DNA from: Mycolicibacterium tusciae JS617
GTDB lineage: Bacteria; Actinomycetota; Actinomycetes; Mycobacteriales; Mycobacteriaceae
NCBI RefSeq assembly: GCF_000243415.2
Contig: NZ_KI912270.1
Location: forward strand, 1,426,001 to 1,490,000
Direction of reading: 5' to 3'
DNA: 64,000 nt
Part shown: positions 9,753-23,078 of the stretch, piece by piece
Numbering within the stretch: the stretch's first letter is position 1
How the letters are laid out: each line of letters starts with the position of its first letter
The notes under the pieces: model-generated
Database searches by the model: none
What the model was told of the DNA's origin: nothing
Seen by the model: the letters and a program-made list of their open reading frames with translations, nothing else
Made by a program: the position numbers and the translations under genes

Positions 9753-10817
9753 GTGGTCATGCGCATGTGCCGGTCGATTGCCGTGGTGCTCGTAACGCTG
9801 GCCGGGGCGGTGCTGTTCAGCGTCGCGAGCCCCTCGTGGGCGTGCGGCTGCGGTGCCTACGTTCCGGACAACCCAGGCTCCTCGGTCGCCGACGAGCGCG
9901 CGCTGATCTCATGGGACGGCAGCACCGAGGACATCCTGATGTCGTTGTCGGTGACGGGCTCCTCGGACCGAGCGGCGTGGGTCATGCCGGTGCCATCGGC
10001 CGCTCGCGTCAGCCTTGGCGACACCGAGGTGTTCTCCGACCTCGCCACGCTCACCGCGCCACGGATCTCCTACCGCGACTCGTGGTGGCCGACGATTCCC
10101 TGGCTGGTTTGGGCAGGAGCGGCATCGGATACCGCGGGGGCACCGGCAGGCGCGGTCAACGTGCTCGGCCGCCAGCGCCTCGGCCCGTTCGACGTCACCC
10201 GGCTGGCGGCCGATGATCCCACTGCCTTGGCAAATTGGTTGAAGGACAACGGGTTTCCTCATCCAGATGGGCTGGACGACAACCTCGCACCGTACGTCGC
10301 AGACGGCTGGGAGGTCGTCGCGATTCAACTGGTGCCTGCCGAAGCGGGCGGCTCATTGTCGGGAGCGCTTCAGCCGCTGCGCCTCTCGTTCGCCTCAGAC
10401 ACCGTCGTCTACCCGATGCGCCTGTCGCGATCAGCCACGATGTCTCAGCACATCGACCTATACGTGCTGGCGCCGCATCGAATGGATCCCTCGGCAGTCC
10501 CCGTCACTGCCGACAAGCCAACCCTGGAGTTCGCCGGACCCATCGAGCGCAGCGACTCCCCCGCACTGGCCGACTTCGTCGGTGACGCGGCGTTTCTGAC
10601 CCGGTGGAAGAACACAATCTTCGACCCGGCGGCGATCGAGGGCGACTACATTTTCGAGCAGGCGCCCGCCGATACCGCCTTCCAGCAGGTCTCCTATCGC
10701 ACGCGCGACCGTGGACACATCACGTATCTCATCCTGGTGGCGTCGATCGGCGTCGTCGGCGTGGCGGGCGCCGTGCTGCTGATCCGGCGGATGATGCGAA
10801 ACCCGCACCGCCCCTAG
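9753..10817 (+). CDS. DUF2330 exported or membrane-anchored protein
   Basis: Encodes about 354 residues from a GTG five bases after GAGGAGG; an ATG two codons later is also possible. A signal sequence (IAVVLVTLAGAVLFSVASPS) ends just before ACGCGAYVP, the conserved cysteine pair of DUF2330 proteins. The body is predicted extracytoplasmic. One C-terminal membrane helix (YLILVASIGVVGVAGAVLLI) and a basic tail anchor it. Function is unknown. Its stop is two bases from that of the convergent pyrF. Confidence 0.85.
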   Translation: MVMRMCRSIAVVLVTLAGAVLFSVASPSWACGCGAYVPDNPGSSVADERALISWDGSTEDILMSLSVTGSSDRAAWVMPVPSAARVSLGDTEVFSDLATLTAPRISYRDSWWPTIPWLVWAGAASDTAGAPAGAVNVLGRQRLGPFDVTRLAADDPTALANWLKDNGFPHPDGLDDNLAPYVADGWEVVAIQLVPAEAGGSLSGALQPLRLSFASDTVVYPMRLSRSATMSQHIDLYVLAPHRMDPSAVPVTADKPTLEFAGPIERSDSPALADFVGDAAFLTRWKNTIFDPAAIEGDYIFEQAPADTAFQQVSYRTRDRGHITYLILVASIGVVGVAGAVLLIRRMMRNPHRP

Positions 10818-10819
10818 CG

Positions 10820-11634
10820 CTATCCCAGATAAGCGACGGCGTCGCGGAACGTCTCCGCCGCGGCCCGCACCGCGGCGACATTGGGACCAGCGCGCAACAC
10901 ATCACGCGAGACCGCGGGAAGTAGTTGGCCGGGGCGGGCACCGCCGAGACCCCCGAGTGCCTCCGGGCGTCCGCCCTGCGCCCCAACGCCGGGCACCAGG
11001 ACCGGGCCGCCCAATGCGCTGACGTCCGGCGGTTCGGCGAGTGTGGCGCCGACGACCACGCCGATCGCGCCGGGAGCGGGCGCTTGGTCGCGATTGACCG
11101 CGGCCGCGGAATCGACAATCGACTGCGCGACGGTTCGCCCGCCGGCGTCGGCACGCTGGACGCCGGCCCCCTCCGGGTTGGACGTCGCGGCGAGGACGAA
11201 AACACCGCGGCCATTGGCGCTGGCGGTGTCGAGCAATGGCTGCAGCGACCCAAAGCCCAGATAGGGCGATGCGGTCACCGCGTCGGCGGCCAGCGGCGAA
11301 TCACCCGCCCAGGCTTGCGCATAGGCCGCCATGGTCGACCCGATGTCACCACGTTTGGCGTCGGCCAGCACCAGCACACCGGCGTCTCGAAGAGCCCGAA
11401 TCGTGTGTTCCAGCACCGCGTATCCAGCAGCGCCGTGCGCCTCGAAGAACGCCACCTGCGGTTTGACAATCGCAAAACCGGAGAACGCCTCCACGCAAAT
11501 CTCGCAGAACCGCGCCAGCCCGTCGGCGTCGACGGTCAGCCCCCAGGCGCTCAGCAGTTCGGGGTGGGGATCGATGCCGGGGCACAGCGGCCCGCGCCGC
11601 GCCACCGCTTCGGCCAGCCGGGCGCCGAAACCCG

Positions 11635-11638
<4 letters not shown>
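10820..11638 (-). CDS. pyrF: Orotidine 5'-phosphate decarboxylase
   Basis: Encodes 272 residues; converts OMP to UMP, the last step of de novo pyrimidine synthesis. The catalytic D-x-K-x-x-D is seen in [12 protein letters not shown], and the product-binding end includes [11 protein letters not shown]. It is the actinobacterial/mycobacterial type. The start is the GTG that overlaps the carB stop (GTGA), which implies translational coupling. It is the last gene of the pyr operon. Confidence 0.97.
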
Positions 11639-14982
<3,344 letters not shown>

Positions 14983-16104
14983 CTAGTGGTTCTCCCCTGC
15001 CATCAGGTCGACGAACTGGTCGAAAAGGTAGTTCGCGTCGTGCGGCCCGGCTGCGGCCTCGGGATGGTACTGCACCGAGAAGGCTTTCCCATCAACTAGT
15101 TTGATGCCCTCGACGACTCCGTCGTTGGCGCAGGTGTGACTGACGATCGCGGTGCCGAAAGGGGTGTCGAACGTCTCGCCGGCTTCGCCTTCGAGCGCGA
15201 AGCCGTGATTCTGTGCGGTCACCGCGACCCGTCGGGTGGCATGATCGATGACGGGCACGTTGATCCCGCGGTGGCCGTAGACCATCTTGTACGTCGAGCG
15301 TCCCAAAGCGCGGCCGAGGATCTGGTTGCCAAAGCAGATACCAAACAGCGGGATCCCTGCGCCGAGGACTTCGCGTGTCACACCGACGATGTGGTCGGCG
15401 GCCGCGGGGTCACCGGGCCCATTGGACAGGAAGACACCGTCGGGTTTGAGTTCGGCGATCTGCTCAAAGGTGGCCGTCGACGGTAGGACATGGCTGCGGA
15501 TGCCGCGGCTGGCGAAGTTGCGTGGGGTGTTGGTCTTGATACCGAGATCGACCGCCGCGACGGTGAAGCGTTGCGGTCCATCGGGTTCGACGACGTAGGT
15601 CGCGTCGGTGCTGACCTCGCCTGCGAGGTTCGCACCCAGCATCGACGGCTGATCACGGACCCTGCCGAGCAGCTCCTCGGCGTGAGCCAGGGCATCTCCG
15701 GAGAACACGCCGGCCTTCATCGAACCGAGGCTGCGCAGGTGCCGCACCACGGCGCGGGTGTCTATTCCGGCAATGCCGACGATTCCCTGACGGACGAGCT
15801 CATCACCGAGTGTGCCGGTAGCGCGCCAGTTCGACGCGCGTGGGGATGGGTCTCGGATGGCATAACCCGCGACCCAGATCTTGTCGCCGCGACTCTCGGC
15901 ATCCTCGTGGTTCCAGCCGGTGTTTCCGATCTGCGGAGCCGTGGCGATCACGATCTGCCCGTGATAGCTCGGATCGGTCAAGGTCTCCTGGTAGCCGGAC
16001 ATGCCGGTGGAGAACACCGCCTCGCCGAGCGTCTGGCCGATCGCCCCGAACTCGGCACCGGTGAAGATGCGGCCGTCTTCCAGCACCAGTAGTGCCCTGC
16101 TCAT
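14983..16104 (-). CDS. carA: Carbamoyl-phosphate synthase small (glutamine amidotransferase) subunit
   Basis: Encodes 373 residues; hydrolyses glutamine and passes ammonia to CarB. The class I amidotransferase triad is visible: Cys in [10 protein letters not shown], and His and Glu in VQYHPEA. The start is the ATG inside the ATGA overlap with the upstream PH-like gene; a start five codons earlier would overlap further and lacks a better ribosome site. Confidence 0.98.
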   Translation of the reverse strand: MSRALLVLEDGRIFTGAEFGAIGQTLGEAVFSTGMSGYQETLTDPSYHGQIVIATAPQIGNTGWNHEDAESRGDKIWVAGYAIRDPSPRASNWRATGTLGDELVRQGIVGIAGIDTRAVVRHLRSLGSMKAGVFSGDALAHAEELLGRVRDQPSMLGANLAGEVSTDATYVVEPDGPQRFTVAAVDLGIKTNTPRNFASRGIRSHVLPSTATFEQIAELKPDGVFLSNGPGDPAAADHIVGVTREVLGAGIPLFGICFGNQILGRALGRSTYKMVYGHRGINVPVIDHATRRVAVTAQNHGFALEGEAGETFDTPFGTAIVSHTCANDGVVEGIKLVDGKAFSVQYHPEAAAGPHDANYLFDQFVDLMAGENH

Positions 16105-16637
16105 GCGGTCTCCAGCCACGGCTCATACGCGGCCCGGTTGTCCGCTCGGAACCCGGTATCGATCTCGATACCCGACGGCAGTCGCCACCTGATGGCCAGG
16201 ATGCCCTCATGCGGCTGTGCCTTCCCCCGGGTCGCTGCGCTCCTGCCCCCAGGGATGACTTTACCGGCGACCCCGCGTTCGGTACGGATGGCGGTGATCG
16301 ACTCTTCGGGTATCCAGATCGGGCCTGCGCCGCTGCGCTGCAACATGATCCCTTCGGGGTAGCGGGTCAGCACCGCCTTGTGGCGGAATGCGAGATCGCC
16401 GACGGCGACGCGGTCGTTCCAGTTCGGAACGAGCGTGCTGCCGACGTAGAGGCCTTTGGTCGCGGAAATGATCGCCGATCCCACCGTGTCCGGCAGCGGT
16501 GGCAGCGTGCCGATCAGTTCGGCCTGCCGCTCGGCACGGCGACGCCACCCGCGCAACATCGCCTGGATGATGATGGCGATCAGCACGGCAAACACCGCGG
16601 CCATGATCAGCGAACCCACCAGCGTTCCGGTGTTCAT
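16101..16637 (-). CDS. PH-like domain membrane protein of the pyr operon (Rv1382-like)
   Basis: Encodes 178 residues. One N-terminal membrane helix ([20 protein letters not shown]) is followed by a cytoplasmic PH-like beta domain ([36 protein letters not shown]). Position between pyrC and carA matches M. tuberculosis Rv1382. It overlaps both neighbours by four bases, so it is made with the pyrimidine enzymes, but its role is unknown. The stretch [16 protein letters not shown] looks like an in-frame insertion of a repeat-like sequence at about 16206-16256. Confidence 0.85.
   Translation of the reverse strand: MNTGTLVGSLIMAAVFAVLIAIIIQAMLRGWRRRAERQAELIGTLPPLPDTVGSAIISATKGLYVGSTLVPNWNDRVAVGDLAFRHKAVLTRYPEGIMLQRSGAGPIWIPEESITAIRTERGVAGKVIPGGRSAATRGKAQPHEGILAIRWRLPSGIEIDTGFRADNRAAYEPWLETA
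16221..16256. repeat. Repeat-like insert inside the PH-like gene
   Basis: Runs of C flank a GGTCGCTGCGCTCC core, encoding [10 protein letters not shown] in frame on the minus strand. Its base make-up and the extra loop it adds between two beta strands suggest an inserted short repeat. There is no second copy in this window, so this is inference. Confidence 0.4.
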
Positions 16638-17926
16638 GCCGGGCTCTTGCCGTCGCGGGCGGTGACCTTGCCCCGCAACAATGTCAGCGTCACCGTCGCG
16701 GGCAACTCCATCGCTTCGTACGGGGTGTTGTCGGAGCGGCTTGCCAGTTCGGAACCCTCGACCGTCCAGGTGGCGTCGGGATCGACGACGGTCAGGTTGG
16801 CTGGCTCGCCGATCGCCAGGGGACGGCCCTGGTCGGGCAACCCGACGATGTCCGAAGGCCTTTCACTCATGACGCGGGCAACGTCGCGCCAGGTGAGCAG
16901 GCCAGGACGCACCATGGTCTCGACAACCACCGACAGCGCAGTCTCCAGTCCGAGCATGCCTGGCCGGGCGACCGAGAACTCGCAGAACTTCTCGTGTTCG
17001 GCGTGGGGTGCGTGGTCGGTGGCCACGCAGTCGATGACACCGTCGGCCAGCGCCTGGCGCAGAGCCTCGGCGTCAGATGCTTCGCGAAGCGGCGGGGTCA
17101 CCCGGTTGCGGCCGTCGTAGGAGGCCAGGCGCCGGTCGTCGAGCAGGAGGTGGTGCGGTGTCACCTCGGCGGTGATCGAAATGCCTTGTTCCTTGGCCCA
17201 TCTGACGATCTCGACGGTGCCGGCCGTGGAGGCGTGGCAGATGTGCACGCGCGCTCCGGCATCGCGGGCCAGCAGTGCGTCGCGGGCGACGATGGATTCC
17301 TCCGCCGCCCGGGGCCAGCCAGCCAGACCCAGCAGCGCCGCGTTGGGTCCCTCATGCGCGACAGCGCCGACGGTGAGGCGGGGCTCTTCGGCGTGCTGGG
17401 CGATGAGGACGCCGAGGCCCGTCGCATATTCGAGCGCACGCCGCATGATCAGTGGGTCGTGCACGCAGATGCCGTCGTCGGAGAACATGCGCACCTGACC
17501 GGCGCCGGCGGCCATCATGCCCATCTCCGTGAGCTGCGCACCTGCCAGACCCATCGTGACGGCGCCCACCGGATGCACGTCGACGAGGCCGACCTGCTGA
17601 CCGCGGTGCCACACGTGGTCGGTGACGACCGGGCTATCGGCGACCGGGTTGGTATTGGCCATCGCGAAAACCGCGGTATAGCCGCCCAGAGCCGCTGCCG
17701 CCGAACCGGTTTCGATGTCCTCGGCATACTCCCTGCCGGGCTCGCGCAGGTGGGTGTGCAGGTCGACGAAGCCGGGCAGCAGAACCTGACCGGTCGCGTC
17801 GACCACATCGGCATCGTCGGGTGCGGCAAGCCCCGAACCGATGTCGGCGATCTGGCCGTCGGACACCAACACGTCGACCCGGTCACCCTCACCGTAAAGC
17901 CGCACCCCGCGGATCAAGACGCTCAT
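16634..17926 (-). CDS. pyrC: Dihydroorotase
   Basis: Encodes 430 residues, a class I dihydroorotase closing carbamoyl aspartate to dihydroorotate. Zinc ligands are seen in [10 protein letters not shown], later histidines in HICHAST, and the catalytic Asp in [12 protein letters not shown]. It overlaps pyrB upstream and the PH-like gene downstream by ATGA junctions. Confidence 0.98.
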   Translation of the reverse strand: MSVLIRGVRLYGEGDRVDVLVSDGQIADIGSGLAAPDDADVVDATGQVLLPGFVDLHTHLREPGREYAEDIETGSAAAALGGYTAVFAMANTNPVADSPVVTDHVWHRGQQVGLVDVHPVGAVTMGLAGAQLTEMGMMAAGAGQVRMFSDDGICVHDPLIMRRALEYATGLGVLIAQHAEEPRLTVGAVAHEGPNAALLGLAGWPRAAEESIVARDALLARDAGARVHICHASTAGTVEIVRWAKEQGISITAEVTPHHLLLDDRRLASYDGRNRVTPPLREASDAEALRQALADGVIDCVATDHAPHAEHEKFCEFSVARPGMLGLETALSVVVETMVRPGLLTWRDVARVMSERPSDIVGLPDQGRPLAIGEPANLTVVDPDATWTVEGSELASRSDNTPYEAMELPATVTLTLLRGKVTARDGKSPA

Positions 17927-18870
17927 ACGTTTATCGCTTCTTGCTCAGCGCCCACCAGCAGGTGGAACAGCACCGCCATTCGGATATGCACGCCGTTGGA
18001 AACCTGTTGCAGGACCGCGGATTGCGGCGAATCGGCGACCGAGAATGCGATCTCCATACCGCGCACCATCGGGCCGGGGTGCAAGACCACCGCGTTGCCA
18101 GGGAGCATCGCCTGACGCTTCTCGGAGAGCCCGTAGAGCACCGAGTACTCGCGGGTGGACGGGAAGAATCCGCCGATCATCCGCTCTGCCTGCACACGGA
18201 GCATCAGGACGGCATCGGCGACGGGCAATTCGGCGTCGAGGTCGTGCGAGACGGTGACCGGCCAGTCGTTCACCCCGACCGGCAGCAGGGTGGGCGGGGC
18301 GACGAGCACCACTTCGGCGCCGAGCGTGTCGAGCAGCAGCACGTTGGACCGCGCGACGCGGCTGTGCAGGACGTCGCCGACGATCACCACCCGCTTGCCC
18401 TCGATGTCGCCCAGTCGCTGGCGGATGGTCAGCGCGTCGAGCAGAGCCTGGGTCGGGTGCTCGTGAGTGCCGTCGCCTGCGTTGATCACGGTGGGGCCGC
18501 CCTCTGCGGTGGCCGTCCACTCGGCGAGCTGCTGGGCCGCCCCCGAGGCGGGGTGACGGATGATCAGGGCGTCGGCCCCGGCGGCACGCAGGGTGAGGGC
18601 GGTGTCGCGAAGCGACTCACCTTTGGAGACAGAGGATCCCGACGCGCTGACGTTGATGACGTCGGCGCTCATCCACTTGCCTGCGACCTCGAACGACACC
18701 CGGGTGCGGGTGGAGTTCTCGTAGAACATCGTGATGATGGTGCGGCCGCGCAGCGTCGGCAGCTTCTTGATCTCGCGGCCGAGCAGGGCCTGGCTGAACC
18801 GGTCGGCGTTGTCGAGAATGGCGACCGCTTCGGCGCGGGACAGGTCGGCGGCCGAGAGAAGGTGTTTCAT
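17923..18870 (-). CDS. pyrB: Aspartate carbamoyltransferase catalytic subunit
   Basis: Encodes 315 residues; joins carbamoyl phosphate and aspartate, the committed pyrimidine step. The carbamoyl-phosphate motif STRTRVSFE and the substrate loop [12 protein letters not shown] are intact. No pyrI regulatory subunit is present, as expected in actinobacteria. It overlaps pyrR and pyrC by four bases each. Confidence 0.98.
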   Translation of the reverse strand: MKHLLSAADLSRAEAVAILDNADRFSQALLGREIKKLPTLRGRTIITMFYENSTRTRVSFEVAGKWMSADVINVSASGSSVSKGESLRDTALTLRAAGADALIIRHPASGAAQQLAEWTATAEGGPTVINAGDGTHEHPTQALLDALTIRQRLGDIEGKRVVIVGDVLHSRVARSNVLLLDTLGAEVVLVAPPTLLPVGVNDWPVTVSHDLDAELPVADAVLMLRVQAERMIGGFFPSTREYSVLYGLSEKRQAMLPGNAVVLHPGPMVRGMEIAFSVADSPQSAVLQQVSNGVHIRMAVLFHLLVGAEQEAINV

Positions 18871-19439
18871 CGCTGGGGCCCTCCGTGGGGTGCGATCCAG
18901 ATGCCCTCGACTTGATCGTCCTCGATGAGGCGCACCTTGACGTTCTCCGCCCGCGAGGTCGGCACGTTCTTACCGACATAGTCGGCGCGCAGCGGCAGCT
19001 CGCGGTGACCGCGGTCGACAAGTACCGCGAGTTGAACGGCCCGGGGCCGGCCGATATCCCGCAGTGCGTCCAGCGCCGAGCGGACCGAACGGCCGGTGTA
19101 GAGCACGTCGTCGACCAGAATCACCAACGTGCCGTCGATCCCGCCCTCGGGAATCGAGGTGTCCTCCAGCGGCCGCGGCGGCTTGCTGTCGAGATCGTCG
19201 CGGTAGAGCGTGATGTCCAGCGACCCGCGCGGAACCGTGACGTCGGCGAATTCCTTGATCTTCTCGACCAGCCGCGCGGCCAGGGTGACACCGCGGGTGG
19301 GAATGCCGAGCAGGATGACGCGGGGGGCATCGGGACCGTCGAGCGCGGTCTTCTCGATGATTTGATGGGCAATGCGGGAGATGGTCCGGCTGACGTCCGC
19401 TGCGGACATCAATTCCCGGTCGGTGCCAGGCGCACCCAA
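18867..19439 (-). CDS. pyrR: Pyrimidine operon regulator / uracil phosphoribosyltransferase
   Basis: Encodes 190 residues, with the PRPP-binding loop [18 protein letters not shown]. PyrR binds pyr mRNA when UMP or UTP is high; in M. smegmatis it is reported to repress translation of the operon. The start chosen is a TTG 11 bases after AAGGAGG; an ATG ten codons on has no good ribosome site. It is the first gene of the operon. Confidence 0.96.
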   Translation of the reverse strand: MGAPGTDRELMSAADVSRTISRIAHQIIEKTALDGPDAPRVILLGIPTRGVTLAARLVEKIKEFADVTVPRGSLDITLYRDDLDSKPPRPLEDTSIPEGGIDGTLVILVDDVLYTGRSVRSALDALRDIGRPRAVQLAVLVDRGHRELPLRADYVGKNVPTSRAENVKVRLIEDDQVEGIWIAPHGGPQR

Positions 19440-19448
19440 GTGACCCTG

Positions 19449-19485
19449 ACCTCCTTCTCCGCCTCTCGGGACGGCTCTTTAAAGG
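19449..19485 (-). promoter_or_regulatory. Candidate PyrR-binding leader of the pyr operon
   Basis: The minus-strand leader holds CCCGAGAGGC (19461-19470) just upstream of the AAGGAGG ribosome site (19451-19457). GAGAGGC resembles the conserved loop of PyrR-binding hairpins. A hairpin here could hide the ribosome site when PyrR is bound. This is inferred from motif and position only. Confidence 0.45.
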
Positions 19486-19503
19486 ATGTCGAAACTCCGG
19501 GGA

Positions 19504-19509
19504 AGCTTA
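19504..19509 (-). promoter_or_regulatory. Candidate -10 of the pyr operon
   Basis: On the minus strand TAAGCT fits TANNNT and would place the transcript start near 19496, leaving a leader of about 57 bases that contains the proposed PyrR site. No clear -35 box is seen. Confidence 0.3.
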
Positions 19510-19562
19510 GCACCCGCATTCGGAGCCGCGACAGGCGACACAAACCGTCCGCGGCGCTTCAG

Positions 19563-19568
19563 TACGCT
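19563..19568 (+). promoter_or_regulatory. Candidate -10, leaderless start of the serine hydrolase
   Basis: TACGCT lies seven bases before the ATG at 19576, which has no Shine-Dalgarno sequence. Confidence 0.4.
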
Positions 19569-19575
19569 AGCGCCG

Positions 19576-20781
19576 ATGAAGCTCGACGGTAATCAGACAT
19601 CCATCCGTGAGGCGATTGACGCTGGGCTGCTGGCCGGTGCGGTCACGCTGGTGTGTCGTGCCGGCGAGGTCCTGCAAGTCAACGAGCTCGGCTATCGGGA
19701 TGTCGACGCGGGCCTGCCTATGCAGCGCGACACGCTCTTCCGCATCGCGTCGATGACCAAACCCGTTACCGTCGCCGCCGCGATGAGCCTGGTTGAAGAG
19801 GGCAGGCTCGCGCTGACCGATCCGGTGGCGACGTGGCTGCCGGAGTTGGCGGATCTGCAGGTGCTCGTCGATGCGCGCGGCTCGCTCGACAAGATGACCC
19901 CGGCCCGTCGGCAGATCACGATCGACGATCTGATGACGCACCGCAGTGGGCTCGCTTATGCGTTCTCCGTGCTCGGTCCCTTGAGCAAGGCGTACGGGCG
20001 GATGTCTTTCCGCCAGGATCAGGACCGCTGGCTGGCGGAGCTTGCAACGCTGCCGTTGGTCCACCAGCCCGGTGATCACCTGACGTACAGTCACGCCACC
20101 GACGTCCTGGGCATCGCCCTGTCGCGGATCGAGGGCAAGTCACTGGCTGATGTCTTGTCCGAGCGCATCTTTGACCCGCTCGGAATGGTCGACACCGGCT
20201 TCTCAGTGGGCACCGCACGACGTCCTCGCGCCGCGACGATGTACAAACTGGACGCGAACATGGCGCTGCAGCACGACGTGATGGGTCCGGCACCGATCAC
20301 CGATCCACCCTTCTGCACCGGTGGCGCCGGTCTCTGGTCGACCGTCGACGACTACCTCCGCTTCGCCCGGATGCTGCTTGCGGGCGGCACTCTCGACGGC
20401 GTCCGAGTGCTGTCCGAAGAATCCGTGCGACTGATGCGCACCGACCGGTTGACCGATGAACAGAAGCGGCAACCCTTTCTGGGGTCGCCGTTTTGGGTCG
20501 GCCGCGGCTTCGGGCTCAACCTCTCGGTTGTGACCGACCCCGCCAAGTCACGGCAACTGTTCGGCCCCGGCGGCCTCGGCACCTTCAGCTGGCCCGGCGC
20601 ATACGGCACCTGGTGGCAGGCCGACCCCAGCACCGATCTCGTACTCATCTACCTGATCCAGAATCTCCCCGAAATCAACGCCGACATGGCAGCGGCGGTC
20701 GCAGGCAACACCTCGTTGGCGAAACTTCAGAGCGCACAGCCCAAATTCGTCCGTCGGACCTACCAAGCCCTCGATATCTAG
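19576..20781 (+). CDS. Serine hydrolase, beta-lactamase / esterase class C fold
   Basis: Encodes 401 residues. The active-site SMTK (Ser59, Lys62, in FRIASMTKPVTV) and the tyrosine motif LTYSHATDVLGIAL fit class C beta-lactamase-like esterases and peptidases (LipE/LpqK group). No signal peptide is visible, so a cytoplasmic esterase is more likely than a beta-lactamase. It is divergent from the pyr operon and 15 bases before a flavin monooxygenase. The start codon is probably leaderless. Substrate unknown. Confidence 0.85.
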   Translation: MKLDGNQTSIREAIDAGLLAGAVTLVCRAGEVLQVNELGYRDVDAGLPMQRDTLFRIASMTKPVTVAAAMSLVEEGRLALTDPVATWLPELADLQVLVDARGSLDKMTPARRQITIDDLMTHRSGLAYAFSVLGPLSKAYGRMSFRQDQDRWLAELATLPLVHQPGDHLTYSHATDVLGIALSRIEGKSLADVLSERIFDPLGMVDTGFSVGTARRPRAATMYKLDANMALQHDVMGPAPITDPPFCTGGAGLWSTVDDYLRFARMLLAGGTLDGVRVLSEESVRLMRTDRLTDEQKRQPFLGSPFWVGRGFGLNLSVVTDPAKSRQLFGPGGLGTFSWPGAYGTWWQADPSTDLVLIYLIQNLPEINADMAAAVAGNTSLAKLQSAQPKFVRRTYQALDI

Positions 20782-20784
20782 CGA

Positions 20785-20790
20785 TATGGT
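20785..20790 (+). promoter_or_regulatory. Candidate -10, leaderless start of the flavin monooxygenase
   Basis: TATGGT lies six bases before the ATG at 20797. It falls in the 15-base gap after the hydrolase stop. Confidence 0.35.
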
Positions 20791-20796
20791 GGCGCC

Positions 20797-22011
20797 ATGA
20801 CGCAGCCCACCGTGGTGATCAGCGGCGCCGGAATCGCCGGACCCGCCCTGGCATTCTGGTTGGCCCGCAACGGATACCGGGTCATCGTCGTGGAGATCGG
20901 ACCCGGCCTCCGGCCCGGCGGCCAGACGGTCGACTTGCGCGGCGCGGGCGGCGACGTCGTGGAGCGGATGGGCCTGAGTGACGAGATGCGCACCCGGGCA
21001 CTCGAACAGCGTGGCGCGGCATGGGTGCGCTCCGACGGGAGCAGGCGCGCCGAGATGCCCGTGACTGCGTTCAATGGAAACGGCCTGGTTTCCAAGCTCG
21101 AGATTCTGCGTGGCGATCTGGTGGATGTGTTGTACCAAGCCACCGAGGGCAGCGTTGAATACCGCTTCGGGACAAGCATTTCGGAAGTGCGGCAGGCCAA
21201 GGACGGCTATGACGGCGCCGAGGTGACCTTCGCCGACGGATCGGTGTTGAGGGCGGACCTGGTCGTGGGCGCCGACGGACCGCACTCCGCGGTGCGACGG
21301 TTGACCTTCGGGCCCGAGGAACATTTCGTCAAGCCGATCGGAGGCTACAACGCGTGGTTCTCCGCACCCGACGCTGTCGGACTGGATGGTTGGTTTCTGC
21401 TCTACCAAGCCCCCGGTGGGCTCAACGCGTCGATGCGCCCGTCGCACAACCCGTCGATCGCCAAGGCCGGGTTGGCGTTTCAGTCAGAGCCACTCACCTA
21501 TGACCGGCGCAACGTCGACGAGCAACGCCAAATCCTCGTCGATCGATTCGCAGGCGCGGGGTGGGAATGCGACGCGCTGCTGGCCGCAGCGCAAGAAGCA
21601 GACGACTTCTACTTCGACTCCTTCGCCCAGATCCACATGCCGTACTGGTCATCAGGTCGCGTCGCCCTGGTAGGTGACGCCGGGTACTGCGCATCACCGC
21701 TGAGCGGAATGGGAACCAGCCTCGCCCTCGTTGGCGCCTATATCTTGGCCGGTGAGCTCGGACCTGCGGATGCGCTTGACGCCGAACGCATTCGGAAAGC
21801 ATTTCGTCGCTACGGGATGGTCATGCGTCCTTATGTCGACAAATGCCAGGACCTGCCGAACAGCATCGACCGGTACGCTCCGAAGAAGGCATCCGACATC
21901 GCGGCCAACGCGGCGGTGATGAAATGGATGCAGCGCTGGCCGTTCCGACCCATCGCTGCCAAACTCTGGTTCGGCACCGCGGATTCGATTGAGCTGCCGG
22001 ACTATTCCTGA
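20797..22011 (+). CDS. FAD-dependent aromatic hydroxylase-type monooxygenase (TetX / PHBH group)
   Basis: Encodes 404 residues. The three FAD marks of class A flavoprotein monooxygenases are present: ISGAGIAGPALAFWLARNGY at the start, GADGPHSAVRR in the middle, and GDAGYCASPLSGMGTSLAL. TetX-like and many antibiotic- or aromatic-modifying enzymes share this form. The substrate cannot be read from the sequence. It follows the hydrolase closely and converges on the minus-strand unknown gene, stops three bases apart. Confidence 0.9.
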   Translation: MTQPTVVISGAGIAGPALAFWLARNGYRVIVVEIGPGLRPGGQTVDLRGAGGDVVERMGLSDEMRTRALEQRGAAWVRSDGSRRAEMPVTAFNGNGLVSKLEILRGDLVDVLYQATEGSVEYRFGTSISEVRQAKDGYDGAEVTFADGSVLRADLVVGADGPHSAVRRLTFGPEEHFVKPIGGYNAWFSAPDAVGLDGWFLLYQAPGGLNASMRPSHNPSIAKAGLAFQSEPLTYDRRNVDEQRQILVDRFAGAGWECDALLAAAQEADDFYFDSFAQIHMPYWSSGRVALVGDAGYCASPLSGMGTSLALVGAYILAGELGPADALDAERIRKAFRRYGMVMRPYVDKCQDLPNSIDRYAPKKASDIAANAAVMKWMQRWPFRPIAAKLWFGTADSIELPDYS

Positions 22012-22014
22012 GGG

Positions 22015-22569
22015 CTATTGGATACAGCGCGAGAGTACGCGACCGAACTGCAGCAGGCGTTGCATCTGGGCCAAGCCGCCGTTGTCGACGGACTTGAGGT
22101 AGCGGAACGACTCGCAGTAGATGTCGGTCTCGGTCACCGACTTCTGCCGCGACCTGGTGACGAGTTGGGTGTACATCCGCAGCCGTACCTCGGAGAGCCG
22201 GCGGGTGCCGTCGTCGAATGCCTCGTATTCGGTGGTGAGCACATGGTCGGTGATCGTCGACAGCAGGATCGTCCGAACCGAGGCGTTCAGCACCCGGCGC
22301 TCGCGCTCGTCGATGATCGAGGATTCGTCGTCGGCGCGCCAGATGATCAGCCGGTGCCCGTCGGTGAGCACGACCTCCTGCCACAGCGGATTCTCGTCGG
22401 TCTCACCCCATGACCCTTCGCTGACGCCGCGCGACATGATGAAGGATTTGATCGCGGGAAGGTCGATGACCGAACGCAATTGGTCCAATGCCAGCTCGGG
22501 ATCGCGCAGGTACACCTTGGCCGCCTCGTCCACGCTCGAATACGGCGCCCAGTCCTGCGGTGCTCCCAT
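22015..22569 (-). CDS. Conserved mycobacterial protein of unknown function beside nusB (Rv2532c-like)
   Basis: Encodes 184 residues, with no signal peptide or membrane helix. It is rich in charged residues, with a central LWQEVVLTDGHRLIIWRADD and a C-terminal YCESFRYLKSVDNGGLAQMQ. No domain is recognised. Its ATG shares one base with the nusB stop (TAATG), so the two are translationally coupled. The position after nusB matches M. tuberculosis Rv2532c. Confidence 0.75.
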   Translation of the reverse strand: MGAPQDWAPYSSVDEAAKVYLRDPELALDQLRSVIDLPAIKSFIMSRGVSEGSWGETDENPLWQEVVLTDGHRLIIWRADDESSIIDERERRVLNASVRTILLSTITDHVLTTEYEAFDDGTRRLSEVRLRMYTQLVTRSRQKSVTETDIYCESFRYLKSVDNGGLAQMQRLLQFGRVLSRCIQ

Positions 22570-23078
22570 TACGTGCCTGCGCTCCCGTCACCCGCCCCCC
22601 GAACAGCCTCCGCGGCCGCCCGGATCTGCGGTGTCACCAGCATCACCTGGCCCAGCACCCCGTTGACGAAACCCGGTGAGTCGTCGGTGGACAACTTCTT
22701 GGCTAATTCGACGGCTTCATCGACCGCCACCGGTTCGGGAACATCCTCGGCGTGCAGCAGTTCCCACACGGCCACCCGCAGGATGGCCCGGTCCACGGCG
22801 GGCAGCCGCTCCAGCGTCCAGCCCTGCAGGTGCGCCGAGATCAGATCGTCGATGTGCGCGGTGTGATCGGTCACCCCGCGCGCGACCGTCACCGTGTAAG
22901 GGTTCAGCGGAGAGATCTCGGACTGCGTCTGCGAAAGGGCACTGCGAGACTCGGCCACCTCGGCGGGCGTGAGCCCGCGCGCCTCGGCCTCGAAAAGCAG
23001 GTCGACGGCCCGCTTGCGGGCCTGATGGCGGCCACGGTCGCCCCGGTGGCTCTTCCCGTCGCCCCGGGAGTCAGGCAT
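22569..23078 (-). CDS. nusB: Transcription antitermination factor NusB
   Basis: Encodes 169 residues. NusB with NusE (S10) binds boxA of ribosomal RNA leaders. The all-helical family pattern is clear: [20 protein letters not shown], then [20 protein letters not shown], then [20 protein letters not shown] and NGVLGQV. It overlaps the efp end by eight bases and the downstream unknown gene by one. Confidence 0.97.
   Translation of the reverse strand: MPDSRGDGKSHRGDRGRHQARKRAVDLLFEAEARGLTPAEVAESRSALSQTQSEISPLNPYTVTVARGVTDHTAHIDDLISAHLQGWTLERLPAVDRAILRVAVWELLHAEDVPEPVAVDEAVELAKKLSTDDSPGFVNGVLGQVMLVTPQIRAAAEAVRGAGDGSAGT

Noticed and set aside
19576..20781. Secreted beta-lactamase conferring resistance
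   Set aside because: The SxxK fold is right but there is no signal peptide and the sequence fits the wide esterase group better.
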